Counted from the stretch's first letter, positions 26,970 through 36,505 are shown. The stretch is DNA of 43,314 nucleotides from a bacterium (candidate division B38) B3_B38 (GCA_005223145.1 NJBL01000012.1:1-43314); one strand, 5' to 3'. Numbers and translations are program-made. Notes: generated by a model not told the origin, from the letters alone.

Positions 26970-27542
26970 ATGTTAAATGTAGAGCAAATTCTGGATATTT
27001 TCAGAAGAACCGGAGCTTGGCAAGAGGGTCACTTTTTGTTAAGCTCAGGACTCCATAGTCCCTCATACTTGCAGTGTGCACTGGTATTACAATATCCTGA
27101 TCTGGCAAGGCAATTGGGTGATGAGCTCGGCAGGCTCTCCAAAAATGTGGAGGCAACCTGTGTAGTCTCCCCTGCTGTGGGCGGGATTATTATCGGCTAC
27201 GAGGTAGCCCGCTTTCTGGGCATCAGAGCCCTCTTCTGCGAGAGGGAGCAAGGGGTAATGACACTGCGGCGGGGTTTTATGGTCACACCTCACGACAGAG
27301 TGCTAATAATCGAGGATGTTCTCACTACTGGCAAATCCACCCGCGAAGTAATCCAAGTAATGCGGCAGCACGGTGCAACTGTAGCCGGAATAGGCGCCAT
27401 AATCAACAGGGGGGTGACCGAGATAGAACAAAGGCTTCCTTGTTTCGGCTTAGCCACAATCAAAATCCCTACTTACCCTCACGACCAGTGCCCCCTTTGC
27501 CGGGATAACAAGATACCCTTTATCAAACCGGGCAGCCGTTGA
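26970..27542 (+). CDS. pyrE: Orotate phosphoribosyltransferase (Thermus-type)
   Basis: Makes orotidine 5'-phosphate from orotate and PRPP in pyrimidine synthesis. 190 aa. PRPP loop VLIIEDVLTTGKST, active-site region CEREQGVMTLRRGF, and the C-terminal extension TYPHDQCPLCRDNKIPFIKPGS that marks the Thermus/Deinococcus-type subfamily, widespread in candidate phyla. No Shine-Dalgarno is visible and the promoter is so close that the mRNA should be almost leaderless. No other pyr genes are nearby. Confidence 0.95.
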   Translation: MLNVEQILDIFRRTGAWQEGHFLLSSGLHSPSYLQCALVLQYPDLARQLGDELGRLSKNVEATCVVSPAVGGIIIGYEVARFLGIRALFCEREQGVMTLRRGFMVTPHDRVLIIEDVLTTGKSTREVIQVMRQHGATVAGIGAIINRGVTEIEQRLPCFGLATIKIPTYPHDQCPLCRDNKIPFIKPGSR

Positions 27543-27575
27543 AACCAGCAGCGAAATATCTCTGCCAGGGAAATC

Positions 27576-27604
27576 TTGATTATTTCCTCCTGAAGCGTTA
27601 TAAT
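27576..27604 (+). promoter_or_regulatory. Promoter before the DUF3352-like gene
   Basis: TTGATT (27576-27581), 17-nt spacer, TATAAT (27599-27604), ~33 nt before the start at 27638. Confidence 0.7.
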
Positions 27605-27637
27605 TAATTTAAAATATCTTTAAAAAGGGGGTTATCT

Positions 27638-27925
27638 ATGAAAAAAATAATAGCGTTAATTATAACCTTTCTGGTAATTATCGGAGGAGCCATTTTAATA
27701 GTGATGCTCCTCCGAGGAACATCAGTGGAAAGAATTGAGAAGCTCTTCCCTGAAACCTCTCTCGCCTACTTTTCCCTCTCGAACGTCTCCCAGGCTAAAG
27801 AGGATATAAAAGAAACTAAGCTCTGGCAGGCTTTACAGGAAACAGAGCTTCTTCCCCAGCTAAGAAAGCTCTGGGGGCAAAAGTTGGGAGAGTTCGCCCA
27901 GAAAAGCGGGATTAACATAAACTAA
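27638..27925 (+). CDS. DUF3352-like membrane-anchored protein, N-terminal part before an in-frame stop
   Basis: 95 codons ending in TAA at 27923-27925. The N-terminus is a signal anchor (about residues 3-26) followed by LFPETSLAYFSLSNVSQAKEDIKETKLW, which matches the opening of DUF3352 proteins (a PadT-like start then VSLP-like strand). The frame reopens directly after the stop: codons from 27926 on read IIPFFNRGAAIAF and continue into the next entry without frame change, so the two form one ~606-residue gene split by a single nonsense codon. GGGGG lies ~8 nt before ATG. Own promoter at 27576-27604. Confidence 0.8.
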   Translation: MKKIIALIITFLVIIGGAILIVMLLRGTSVERIEKLFPETSLAYFSLSNVSQAKEDIKETKLWQALQETELLPQLRKLWGQKLGEFAQKSGININ

Positions 27926-28003
27926 ATAATCCCCTTTTTTAACCGAGGGGCAGCCATAGCCTTTATCTCCTTCAATTCAACCGAAAGAAAATCCCCCGGG
28001 ATT

Positions 28004-29458
28004 GTGGTAGCAGCTGATGTGGCTGACACTAAAAGAACTCTGAATAAATACCTGAAAGATACCCTCACCCCTCAGCTCAAAGAAAAAGGGCTCCTTAATG
28101 GTGAGGCTGAGCATAAAGGGATTAAATACCATTATTGGGAGTCAACTTCGGGAGAAAAACTATGCTATGGGTTCCTTAAGAGCATCTTCGTGGTTTCTAT
28201 TACCGGCGAGAAGACCTTCAATGCTGTTATAGACACTTATAAAAGGGAGAATAGCTCTCTGCGGAAGAACCGATCCTTTAAGCGTATCAAGCGGCTGCTG
28301 GGCTATAAGACGGGTTCTCTCGGTTACCTTAATTTTAAGCTATTTCTTGAGCAGAGTTCACTCCCCTTCTTATTAAGCGCAGCCCCAAAGGGGGAACTCC
28401 TGAAACTTAGTGGCATCACCTCCCTGGAAGGCATCGGCTATTACTCCTTTGTTGAAAAGGAAGGTTTCAAAGAACGGCTCTTCATGGCGACTGAAAAGCA
28501 TCCCAAGGGTCTGCTAAAAATAGTGTTGAGCCACCCGCCCCGGAGGATGCATTCCCCTGCTTATATCCCCAGAAGAATAAAAAACCTTACCATCTTCACC
28601 TTTGAAGACCCTCCCGATTTATGGGAGGAGATAGATGACCTCCTTTCCACTACCCTTGCCAAGAAGAGCTACCAGCGGTTCAAAGAGGTACTCAGTGCAG
28701 CGGAGAAGGGGCTGAACTTTAGTTTGCAGGAAGACCTCTTAGAGTGCCTGGGAAATGAGTTAGCCATGGGAACTGACATAACCACCCTCCTCCCTCTCTC
28801 TGGGAAACTGACCCCTCAGACCATTCTAGCGAGGCTCCCTCTTATCCTTCTTTTTAAAGTGGAGAATCAGAAGAGACTTTCCCGCACTATGGATAGGGCA
28901 TTATCCCTGGCGACCTTAACTCTGAATGCATTATCCAAAGAGGAGATGTATGGAGACCATGCTTTAAAGTATATGGAGCTTGAGCTGGCGGATAAGAAGA
29001 TAAGCCCAGGCTTCGCCTTTGTGGGGGACTTCCTGGTCATAGGAAACGATAGGTCGGTAGTCAGAGAGGCGATTGATGCTTATGACAGAGGGGAGGGTAT
29101 CGATTCGGCACCGGACTTCTCTTTGGTGCGAAAAAACCTATTTCGTTCGGCCACCTGGTTTAGTTACTCGGACACCAAGGAAATCTTCAAAGCTGTTATC
29201 CCTCATCTCCCCACGGGCACTGGGGAGAATGAGTTCGATTGGCAGGCGGAGCTGACCAAGGCAGCAGAGCGGCTCTTCGGAACAGGGATAGTAGCTGTCC
29301 CCACCAGACAGGGCATACGATTGCAGGCTTATTCCTCGGTGGGTCTTTCTGCCTCGAGGCTTATTATTGCTGCGCCTTTGAGCAAAAGGCTCCCCCTCAA
29401 ATTCTTTCCCGTTTTCCCTAAAGCAAAATCCGAGCCTTCGGCATCCCCCAGGCAGTAG
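28004..29458 (+). CDS. DUF3352-like protein, main part after the in-frame stop
   Basis: 484 codons in the same frame as the preceding entry; in-frame sequence actually resumes at 27926, and GTG 28004 is only the first possible start. Repeated alpha/beta segments (VADTKRTLNKYLKDTL, GLLKIVLSHPP, ALSLATLTLNALSKEEMYGDHA, FVGDFLVIGN) are typical of DUF3352, an extracytoplasmic family of unknown function. If read through, the product is membrane-anchored; if started at 28004 it would lose its anchor and stay in the cytoplasm, so this part alone is unlikely to work normally. The absence of any other stop in ~510 codons argues for a recent mutation, a sequence error or read-through. Converges with mutL, 22 nt away. 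Confidence 0.75.
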   Translation: MVAADVADTKRTLNKYLKDTLTPQLKEKGLLNGEAEHKGIKYHYWESTSGEKLCYGFLKSIFVVSITGEKTFNAVIDTYKRENSSLRKNRSFKRIKRLLGYKTGSLGYLNFKLFLEQSSLPFLLSAAPKGELLKLSGITSLEGIGYYSFVEKEGFKERLFMATEKHPKGLLKIVLSHPPRRMHSPAYIPRRIKNLTIFTFEDPPDLWEEIDDLLSTTLAKKSYQRFKEVLSAAEKGLNFSLQEDLLECLGNELAMGTDITTLLPLSGKLTPQTILARLPLILLFKVENQKRLSRTMDRALSLATLTLNALSKEEMYGDHALKYMELELADKKISPGFAFVGDFLVIGNDRSVVREAIDAYDRGEGIDSAPDFSLVRKNLFRSATWFSYSDTKEIFKAVIPHLPTGTGENEFDWQAELTKAAERLFGTGIVAVPTRQGIRLQAYSSVGLSASRLIIAAPLSKRLPLKFFPVFPKAKSEPSASPRQ

Positions 29459-29480
29459 CAACTCCTACTGACCCTGCTCC

Positions 29481-31235
29481 TTATCTCCTCAGGAATCCCT
29501 TTTCCAGGTCTCTCTGGCTGAGGCGAAGAATTATCGGTCTTCCATGGGGGCAAGTCATCGGTAAGGTGGTCTTAAATAGGTCTGCCACTAAATATCTCAT
29601 CTTCTCCACAGAGAGTGGGTGATTAGCTTTTATAGCCGCATGGCAGGCTAAAGAGATTATCATCTTCTGGTATACATCCTCCACCTTTTTAGCCTTAAGC
29701 TCCTTTTCCAGCTCGTCGACCATATCAACAAAGAGGGTCTCTATCTGGCAGTTAGCCAAAAGGGAGGGGATCTCTTTTATTATATAAGCCCTGTCGCCGA
29801 AATTTTCTATCCCGAAGCCGAGTTCTCGAATGAGGGTGAAGTGCTCGTCTATTATCAAGCTCTGAGAGGAGCTGACCTCAAGCACAACGGGAATTAGCAG
29901 AGCCTGACGCGCTAACTGCCGGTTGGTGAAGCCTTTCCACAGCTTCTCATACAAAACCCGCTCATGAGCAGCGTGCTGGTCGATTATCAGAATCCCCTCC
30001 TGGTCCATGCCGACAATATAGCTATTCTGATACTGCCCCAGTACTGCCACCTCGGGGGCTACTTCTTCTGATTTAGTCTCCTCCTCTGGCAGACTGAGCC
30101 TCGGAGTGGAGATAGGGGGCAGAACTTCCTCTGGCGAGACCTCCATCTCCCCCTGGGCTAACCTTTCCTTCTCTATTTTGAGGGGCTGCTGCTGGAAGCT
30201 AACCTTTTTGAGAGTTCCCTCGGTGGCCTTAAACCCCGCCAGAGGCTTCTCTTTGACAATGGTATCCATCAGAACATCTCTGACCCTATCATGTATAAAA
30301 CGGGGTTGCCGGAATCTAACCTCCAGCTTTGAGGGATGGACATTGACATCCACCAACTCGGAAGGAAGAGTTATAAAAAGAAGCACCACCGGATACCTAT
30401 CTCGCGGAAGCATGGTATGATAGGCCTCCCGAATGGCACGATTAAGTAGTCTATCCTTCACTAACCGCTGGTTGACATAGGTAAGAAGCATGTCGGCTGA
30501 AGAGCGATAATAACCTGGGCGAGAGAGGTAACCAGAAAGACCCAGCCCTTCCTTTTCATATTCAAAGGGGACGAGGTTTTCCATCAGGTTCTTACCGTAC
30601 AACTGATATATCCTCTGACTGTAATGGGCAACAGGGGGTGCCGATATAAGCTCTTTATCGTAGTGGTGGAGGGAAAAGTAAATCTTAGAATAGGATATGG
30701 CATAATGGGCGACCAGCTCGACTATGCGGCTCAGTTCGTAGCGAGTAGACCGGAGAAACTTGCGCCGGGCGGGCGTGTTAAAGAAAATGTTTCTTGCCTC
30801 CACCGAAGTCCCGCGATGTATCCCGGCCTGGGATACTCCCCTGAGCACTCCCCCATTTATGCGCACCTGGGTTCCGTAGAGGGAGCTCTCATCCCTTGAT
30901 TTCAGAGTGAGACGGGTGACAGCGGCTATACTGGCAAAAGCTTCCCCGCGGAATCCCAGGGTTTGCACTTCGTTTAGGTCTCTCAGAGTGCTAATCTTGC
31001 TGGTGGAATGGCGCTCAAAACATAGCAGAACATCATCACTGTCCATTCCTTTCCCATTGTCGACCACCCGAATGAGTCTCTTCCCTCCTTCTTCAACAAA
31101 GATGCGTATCTCGCTTGCGGCGGCATCGATGGAATTCTCCATTAGCTCCTTTACGATAGAAGTCGGGTGTTCCACTACTTCGCCGGCGGCAATCCTGTTG
31201 GCTATATTTTCGGGCAAAATTTTAATCTTGCCCAT
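29481..31235 (-). CDS. mutL: DNA mismatch repair protein MutL
   Basis: 584-aa MutL. GHKL ATPase half: ELMENSIDAAAS, DNGKGMDSDD, TLGFRGEAFASI, GTSVEARNIFFNTPAR; then the transducer domain with VDVNVHPSKLEVRF. The C-terminal half has the endonuclease motif DQHAAHERVLYE (DQHAxxExxxxE), ACHAAIKA and CPHGRP, so it is the nicking type found in bacteria without MutH. AGAGG lies before ATG 31235. No mutS in the window. First of a minus-strand run with the small gene and thiolase upstream. Confidence 0.96.
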   Translation of the reverse strand: MGKIKILPENIANRIAAGEVVEHPTSIVKELMENSIDAAASEIRIFVEEGGKRLIRVVDNGKGMDSDDVLLCFERHSTSKISTLRDLNEVQTLGFRGEAFASIAAVTRLTLKSRDESSLYGTQVRINGGVLRGVSQAGIHRGTSVEARNIFFNTPARRKFLRSTRYELSRIVELVAHYAISYSKIYFSLHHYDKELISAPPVAHYSQRIYQLYGKNLMENLVPFEYEKEGLGLSGYLSRPGYYRSSADMLLTYVNQRLVKDRLLNRAIREAYHTMLPRDRYPVVLLFITLPSELVDVNVHPSKLEVRFRQPRFIHDRVRDVLMDTIVKEKPLAGFKATEGTLKKVSFQQQPLKIEKERLAQGEMEVSPEEVLPPISTPRLSLPEEETKSEEVAPEVAVLGQYQNSYIVGMDQEGILIIDQHAAHERVLYEKLWKGFTNRQLARQALLIPVVLEVSSSQSLIIDEHFTLIRELGFGIENFGDRAYIIKEIPSLLANCQIETLFVDMVDELEKELKAKKVEDVYQKMIISLACHAAIKANHPLSVEKMRYLVADLFKTTLPMTCPHGRPIILRLSQRDLEKGFLRR

Positions 31236-31325
31236 CCTCTTTTTCCCTTAACATTATGGGATTGTGTCCTTTTCTGCGATATAGAAAAGTTTTTAGGGAA
31301 TGGTTAGCGGCTCTGATAGGTTTTC

Positions 31326-31637
31326 TTAAGAGCGTTGAAGTCCCAACCATTCCGGAATATCCATCCCCACCATTTTCTGGAACTTTTCTGAGAAGGAGGG
31401 TAAATTCCCCACTTTTTCGTCTAAGAGTATTTTCACCACTCGAAGAGCAGGTATAAACATCTCCGACAGCCCAATGCTCTCCTCCCCTTTGGCTACCTGT
31501 CTGCACCAATCGTCGAAAGACTCAAGGCTAATCCCCTTTATCACCACCCCGCTTTGGTCAAGAGAGAGGAGAACACCCCATATTTGCTCTCTTGGCTCCT
31601 TGAGGTAAGCAACTACGAGAGAGTTCTTCTCTATCAT
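31326..31637 (-). CDS. Small conserved-looking protein of unknown function
   Basis: 103 aa, no signal peptide or membrane segment. Features: a beta-like start (SLVVAYLKEPREQIWGVLLSLDQSGVVIKGI), ESFDDWCRQVAKGEE, and an amphipathic end (RVVKILLDEKVGNLPSFSEKFQKMVGMDIPEWL). The WGVLLSL...GVxxxGIxLxSFDDW pattern resembles short proteins I recall next to housekeeping genes in Acidobacteria-like genomes; I cannot name a family. Real gene because AAAGGAAGG lies just before ATG and it is spaced 12 nt from the thiolase stop, in operon with thiolase and mutL. Confidence 0.75.
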   Translation of the reverse strand: MIEKNSLVVAYLKEPREQIWGVLLSLDQSGVVIKGISLESFDDWCRQVAKGEESIGLSEMFIPALRVVKILLDEKVGNLPSFSEKFQKMVGMDIPEWLGLQRS

Positions 31638-31649
31638 TTTGCCTTCCTT

Positions 31650-32828
31650 TCACCTCTCCACAATTATAGCTGCACCCTGCCCACCACCAACGCACAAGCC
31701 AGCGAGCCCTCGCCGGACTCCTTTTTCTTTCATGGCATACAAAAGGGTGGTCAGGATTCGGGCACCGGATGCACCGATTGGATGCCCCAGAGCTATGGCT
31801 CCGCCTTTTAGGTTCACCTTGGAGGGGTCAATCTTCAGCTCCCTTAATACCTGAATTGACTGAACCGCAAAGGCTTCGTTAAGCTCAAAGATATCTATAT
31901 CTTCGATTTTAAGATTGGCCTTACTGAGGGCTTTTCTTACTGCCGGGATGGGACCAAGTCCCATTATCCCCGGCTCCAGAGCAGCCACAGCATAAGAGAC
32001 CACCGAAGCCAAGGGAGTAAGACCCCTATTTTTTGCCAAATCCTCATTCATTATTACTACTGCGGCTGCACCGTCGTTTATCCCCGACGCATTACCGGCG
32101 GTGACTGTTCCACCTTCCTTGAAAGCGGGCTTCAAGCGGCTAAGTTTCTCCACTGTGATTCCGAAGCGGGGAAACTCATCAGTATCAAAGATAATGGGCT
32201 CTCCCTTTCTCTGAGGAACAGGCACAGGGATTATTTCTTCCTTGAATTTTCCCTCCTTAATAGCCTGTTCCGCTTTCTGCTGCGAGCCAGCGGCAAAATC
32301 ATCCTGCTCCCCCCTGGATATGCTATAGCGCTCGGCAATGTTCTCCGCGGTGAGACCCATATGAACCTTCTCTAAAGCACACCAGATTCCATCGTGAATC
32401 ATAGAATCGACCACCTTGGCATCTCCCATCCGATATCCCCACCGAGCTTTGTAGAGAAGGAAGGGAGCCTGGCTCATGCTCTCCATCCCCCCGGCTATTA
32501 TTATCTCAGCATCCTGACATTTTATAGCCTGAACCGCCAGCATGACCGATTTCAGTCCCGAGGCGCATACCTTGTTCACCGTATGTGAGGGGACATTGAA
32601 AGGGATACTCGCTTTGACGGCTGCCTGTCGGGCGGGATTCTGCCCCAAGCCTCCCTGCAGGATATTCCCCATAATCACCTCATCCACCTCCTGGGGCTGT
32701 ATTCCGCTGCGATTCAAAGCCTCTTTGATAACAATTGCCCCCAGGTCTATTGGTGAGACATTCTTTAGAGCTCCCCCGAAACTCCCAATAGGGGTTCGCA
32801 CCGCACTGGTTATCACTACCTTACCCAT
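31650..32828 (-). CDS. Acetyl-CoA acetyltransferase (thiolase)
   Basis: Classical type II thiolase of 392 aa joining or splitting acetoacetyl-CoA. Nucleophilic Cys in [31 protein letters not shown] with catalytic His, and the second Cys in CVGGGQGAA are all present, in contrast to the Cys-less protein at 9791. GGAG precedes ATG at ~11 nt. Upstream a TTGACA (32907-32902, minus) and a TACTT-AAA-AAGTA palindrome (32881-32893) could be promoter/operator parts, but no good -10 at 16-18 nt is seen. Confidence 0.95.
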   Translation of the reverse strand: MGKVVITSAVRTPIGSFGGALKNVSPIDLGAIVIKEALNRSGIQPQEVDEVIMGNILQGGLGQNPARQAAVKASIPFNVPSHTVNKVCASGLKSVMLAVQAIKCQDAEIIIAGGMESMSQAPFLLYKARWGYRMGDAKVVDSMIHDGIWCALEKVHMGLTAENIAERYSISRGEQDDFAAGSQQKAEQAIKEGKFKEEIIPVPVPQRKGEPIIFDTDEFPRFGITVEKLSRLKPAFKEGGTVTAGNASGINDGAAAVVIMNEDLAKNRGLTPLASVVSYAVAALEPGIMGLGPIPAVRKALSKANLKIEDIDIFELNEAFAVQSIQVLRELKIDPSKVNLKGGAIALGHPIGASGARILTTLLYAMKEKGVRRGLAGLCVGGGQGAAIIVER

Positions 32829-33020
32829 AATAACATTCTCCTCTAAAATAAAGATCTTAGATAATTCATTACGATTAAGCTACTTAAAAAGTACCCTTAC
32901 CTGTCAATTTCCTATTATCCATCCCAGCAGAGGGAATTTTTTATATATTACCACAAAATCTTCCTGTTTTCATCTATTTCCCCCTCCTTAAGCCTGACAA
33001 TCTCCTCACTAAATAACCTA

Positions 33021-33050
33021 TTGATGAACTGCTCACCCTTAAAGTATAAT
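33021..33050 (+). promoter_or_regulatory. Plus-strand promoter in the gene-poor region
   Basis: TTGATG (33021-33026), 18-nt spacer, perfect TATAAT (33045-33050). It faces the stretch 33057-33530, which has no confident gene except the possible 31-aa peptide. Confidence 0.5.
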
Positions 33051-33433
33051 AGACTCGTCTGGCATGAGGGGAATATTTTGATGTTTTCTTTTAAATGACT
33101 AATCAGGATGGAAAGGAACTTGCCCTTTTCTATCCGACTTCAAGGCAAGGAGGGAGTACAATCTCTATCAGATTACGCAAATGTAAATATCTCATCCTTT
33201 TAATTCCGCTTCTTTTTGGGCATGGAAATCTGACGGGTGAATGGGTGGCTGCATGCGAAGGGAATAATAGCAGTACACATTCTCTCTATTATACATTAGT
33301 GGCAGATGATAACCTGTATATTTCCCCCTCATTCTTAGACCACGCCACCTCGGTTGACAGAAGTGAAAGGCGAGGTCCACCTTTTCTCCTTTACAAATCG
33401 TCGGCAATCTCGCAGAGGAGAGAGCGGGCAATT

Positions 33434-33529
33434 ATGTGGGGTATCATCCTGGGGCTGCTATTGGGAGCAGTCTTCCTCTGCCTGTTTGGCTGGTTTATCC
33501 TGAAAATGACAAAATTTGGAAAAAAGTAA
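33434..33529 (+). CDS. Possible 31-aa membrane peptide
   Basis: MWG, then a ~20-residue hydrophobic helix (IILGLLLGAVFLCLFGWFIL) and a basic end KMTKFGKK: a textbook small single-span membrane protein. AGGAG (33416-33420) lies 13 nt before ATG, and TCTCCT at 33385-33390 could pair with AGGAGA (33416-33421) and hide it. A longer frame from 33095 (144 aa) contains it, but its first ~110 residues look non-coding and no ribosome-binding site precedes 33095. No recognised family. Confidence 0.4.
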   Translation: MWGIILGLLLGAVFLCLFGWFILKMTKFGKK

Positions 33530-33684
33530 ATTCCTTGTTGATAATCCGCAATTTCAGTGTTTAGTGGGCTTAAATATCTATCTCTTCTCTCCTGCTAAGA
33601 AGTGAGTTAAATCTTCTGAATGAGGTCAATATAGGTATTGCTGCCTGCTCTGGCATGGTTAGGAAGAAAAAGCCTTAAGATGGG

Positions 33685-33716
33685 AAATAAAAAACGGGGG
33701 GCTCTTATCGCCCCCC
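33685..33716 (-). terminator. Rho-independent terminator of the M14 peptidase gene
   Basis: On the minus strand: GGGGGGC, 7-nt loop, GCCCCCC (33716 to 33696), then G and TTTTTTATTT (33694-33685). It begins ~27 nt after the peptidase stop codon. Seven G-C pairs with a long T-run make this the clearest terminator in the window. Confidence 0.92.
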
Positions 33717-33742
33717 TCTTTAAGAACTTGGCTTAGGTACTT

Positions 33743-36505
33743 TTATTCCTGCAAGCCTACGCCGAGGTCATTGTAATTGAGAATGGCGTTGAACACAAAC
33801 ATATAGTTCCCTCTGCTCAGATCTCGCCAGAACGGATTGAAAGTGAACAATACCATGTGTCCTTTGCCTACAGGCACATCCACTATTGCTGCCTTCCCTT
33901 TTATCTCCCCTGGGCTTTTCACTATCCCGCTCAGGCATACCTCACCTTCGCTGGCATATTTAACCACCACGAACTTCTCCGCTTCGGAAGAGATGCGCAG
34001 AAGCGGACCTGAATGACTGCGATAGAGGGGAATCTCCTTATCAAAGCCATAGACAATGGGATGCTTGCAGTTGGCAACCTCAGCCTTGAGCAGAGAGCCG
34101 GGATTGTAAAAATCGCGGCTGGTATCGAAGATACTAATTCCCCTTACCATACCATAATCTACCGGCACCCTCACAGGATTTTGCAGAGCGATTAATAGAC
34201 CGCCCTCCTCTACGAACTTCTGAAGTTTGGTCACACCCTCTATTCCCATACCGCCAGTAATATCTTCGCTGGAATCGGGAGTTCCCAGGTGTTTGAATTC
34301 CTTGCTTTTCACAAAAGCTAAAGAACCTCTAAACTCAGGGTCCATCCCATTCACAATATCAGCCCCTCGTCTTCCACCGCAATTGCTAAAGACGATGACA
34401 TCGTATTTAGCTTTGAGGTTACCTTTTTTGAGATGGTCCTTGTGTATCATGGCATAGGGAATACCCAGTTGGTCGAAAGCAAACCGCACCCAGCCATCGT
34501 TCTGGGTGCTGGACCAAGTGTGATAGATAGCTATGCGGGGAATGTCCAGCTCATGGGTTTTGACCTCAGGAAGGCTGGCACAGCTCACTATCTCCAGACT
34601 CAGCTCCTGAGCGACAGTTTGGACAACCTTGTGCAGCTTGGCAGAAGCTCCTGAGACAGGGATTATCATGGAGCCGGCATCAAAGTCTTTGTCCTCTACC
34701 TCAAAGGGAGCTTCCGCTGCCAGGGCTTTGAAGTCTTTGAGCTTAATGCGGGCGCTGAGCAAATTGTTAATGGTGCCATTATTGATGATATAAGCTGCAG
34801 CTGCTTCCCCTCCGACTATCTCCCCTTTCGCTTTCACCGGCTTGTTAACGGGAACCACCGGGGCGTCAAAAATAGCTTTGTCTTTTATCTCTACTGTTTT
34901 TATATCCATGTGAAGCCCGAGAGTCCATCCGGTATCATCATAGGCGCGAGGGGCATCCTGCGGGTACTTCTGTATCCCCAGAAGGTTAACCACAAGACTG
35001 CGATACGGCTGATCCATCCTGACCACATAGGAACCTGCAGGGAAGCTCCCCTCTTCGACGCCTATCGGAGCTGTGGCTTGATGCACCTCAATCCTCTGTC
35101 TTAAAAGGAGATTGACCAGGTAGGCAGTATCTACCGGGTCTTTCTGTCCCGCAGGAATAACGAAAGCATAAGGAGATTCATTTTTCCCCAGCTTATAGGC
35201 CTCTGACCCTCTTCTCCAGAAATTCCGCAGGAAATATTCCTTATTCGTTGCCACGAAGTAGAAGGCTTGCAGGTCTGCAGTCTGCTGGTAATTGATGTTG
35301 TTCCTGATAGACCAGAGAACCTTCTCATAGGGAGGAATGGGCATATACCACTGCTTGGAAGTCGGCCCGAATCGCCGTTCACCTAAATCGCGTTCTATGG
35401 TATTGCCAATGGAGTTGCCGAAGGTCTCGTAGAAGCGCCCCAGTGCATTATGATTGTTAGCTACTGAGAAGAGATAGTTGGGAGCCCACCCATCCCAGAA
35501 GCCGTGTGTCCAGACCCCGGGCATACCGAAGGAGGTGAGCCGGGTAACCTCCCACCAGGCTATCAGGTTCCACTCGGAGGTCGTGCTCGGATGATAGGTG
35601 GCATTATAGGGACCGGTCCCTGAAGAGACATAGAGAAATGGGATGGATTCGTGGTTGTCCTGAACAACAACAGGATGCCACTCAAAGTAATTATTGGCTT
35701 CGCTCTGGGTCTCGGGCTGGGAGATGCTGATCATATCACGGTTATTATCGTGGAGAGTATATCTTCCCCAATAAGGCACACGGGTGATTTTGCTGCTATC
35801 TGTGACATCTTTATTATATTTATAGAACCAATCCGTATGCTTATCGTGCCCATCAGGCTCCACTGATGGTGTAATCAGTACTATCATGCTGTCTCTGATC
35901 TTTTTCACAATGGGATTGTCATCAACAGCCAGGCGATAAGCCAACTCCATCGAGCACTCAGCAGCACCACTCTCACCGGAATGGAGATTACCGGTCAGCC
36001 AATAAATGGGCTTTGCCTGGGCAATGATAGCCTCTGCCTCTTGCTCTGTCTTCACCTGTCGGGGATCAGCCAGCTTAGCCATGAGGTCCTTGTATTTCTG
36101 CAGGTTCCTCATAGTCTCACTGTCCGCTATGGCTACCACGACCATCTCCCGCCCCTCAGAGGTCTTGCCTATGGGAAAGACCTCAACATTGGGTGATGCC
36201 TTGGCAAGGGCTTTCATATACTTAAGGATGTCCTCATAGTAAGTCAACTTTCCAGGAGCGCCAGCGATATAGCCTAAAACATCCTTGGGTGTGGGCACCC
36301 CTTCAACCCGTGGAAGATAGCTTGTCAGAGGGCTCAAAAATTCTGGCTTGGTAGTGGCCTCCTTGATTAAGCGGGTGTACTCCTCGTCCACAGCCTGGGC
36401 TGAGGGCTTGCTCTGGGATAATATTGGCAAGGAGAAGAAGAGCACGGTGAAGAGAACCAGCAGGGGGACAAACAATAATTTAGAAAAGATTGACTTAGAA
36501 CGCAT
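33743..36505 (-). CDS. Exported M14-family zinc carboxypeptidase-like protein with C-terminal amidotransferase-like domain
   Basis: 920-aa secreted protein. Signal peptide about residues 1-32 (LLFVPLLVLFTVLFFSLPILSQ). The M14 domain has zinc ligands His175 and Glu178 in NLHSGESGA, then VEPDGHD (usually NPDG), NNRDM, and His285 in VQDNHES as third ligand. The C-terminal third (VIVFSNCGGRRG, FVEEGGLLIALQNPV, GKGHMVLFTFNPFWRD) looks like the class I glutamine-amidotransferase-like/ThuA fold seen behind such peptidases in Bacteroidetes, Acidobacteria and Gemmatimonadetes. Likely digests peptides outside the cytoplasm. GGGAGG is ~8 nt before ATG; followed by a strong terminator, so probably a single-gene transcript. 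Confidence 0.9.
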   Translation of the reverse strand: MRSKSIFSKLLFVPLLVLFTVLFFSLPILSQSKPSAQAVDEEYTRLIKEATTKPEFLSPLTSYLPRVEGVPTPKDVLGYIAGAPGKLTYYEDILKYMKALAKASPNVEVFPIGKTSEGREMVVVAIADSETMRNLQKYKDLMAKLADPRQVKTEQEAEAIIAQAKPIYWLTGNLHSGESGAAECSMELAYRLAVDDNPIVKKIRDSMIVLITPSVEPDGHDKHTDWFYKYNKDVTDSSKITRVPYWGRYTLHDNNRDMISISQPETQSEANNYFEWHPVVVQDNHESIPFLYVSSGTGPYNATYHPSTTSEWNLIAWWEVTRLTSFGMPGVWTHGFWDGWAPNYLFSVANNHNALGRFYETFGNSIGNTIERDLGERRFGPTSKQWYMPIPPYEKVLWSIRNNINYQQTADLQAFYFVATNKEYFLRNFWRRGSEAYKLGKNESPYAFVIPAGQKDPVDTAYLVNLLLRQRIEVHQATAPIGVEEGSFPAGSYVVRMDQPYRSLVVNLLGIQKYPQDAPRAYDDTGWTLGLHMDIKTVEIKDKAIFDAPVVPVNKPVKAKGEIVGGEAAAAYIINNGTINNLLSARIKLKDFKALAAEAPFEVEDKDFDAGSMIIPVSGASAKLHKVVQTVAQELSLEIVSCASLPEVKTHELDIPRIAIYHTWSSTQNDGWVRFAFDQLGIPYAMIHKDHLKKGNLKAKYDVIVFSNCGGRRGADIVNGMDPEFRGSLAFVKSKEFKHLGTPDSSEDITGGMGIEGVTKLQKFVEEGGLLIALQNPVRVPVDYGMVRGISIFDTSRDFYNPGSLLKAEVANCKHPIVYGFDKEIPLYRSHSGPLLRISSEAEKFVVVKYASEGEVCLSGIVKSPGEIKGKAAIVDVPVGKGHMVLFTFNPFWRDLSRGNYMFVFNAILNYNDLGVGLQE

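Noticed and set aside
31269-31294. CTTTTCT...AGAAAAG hairpin followed by TTTTT on the plus strand before mutL
   Set aside because: The stem is A/T-rich, and the terminator orientation is plus strand, where no gene precedes it.
33095-33433. N-terminal ~110 codons of a 144-aa plus-strand frame
   Set aside because: No ribosome-binding site, no recognisable pattern and an implausible composition; only the last 31 codons look like a protein.
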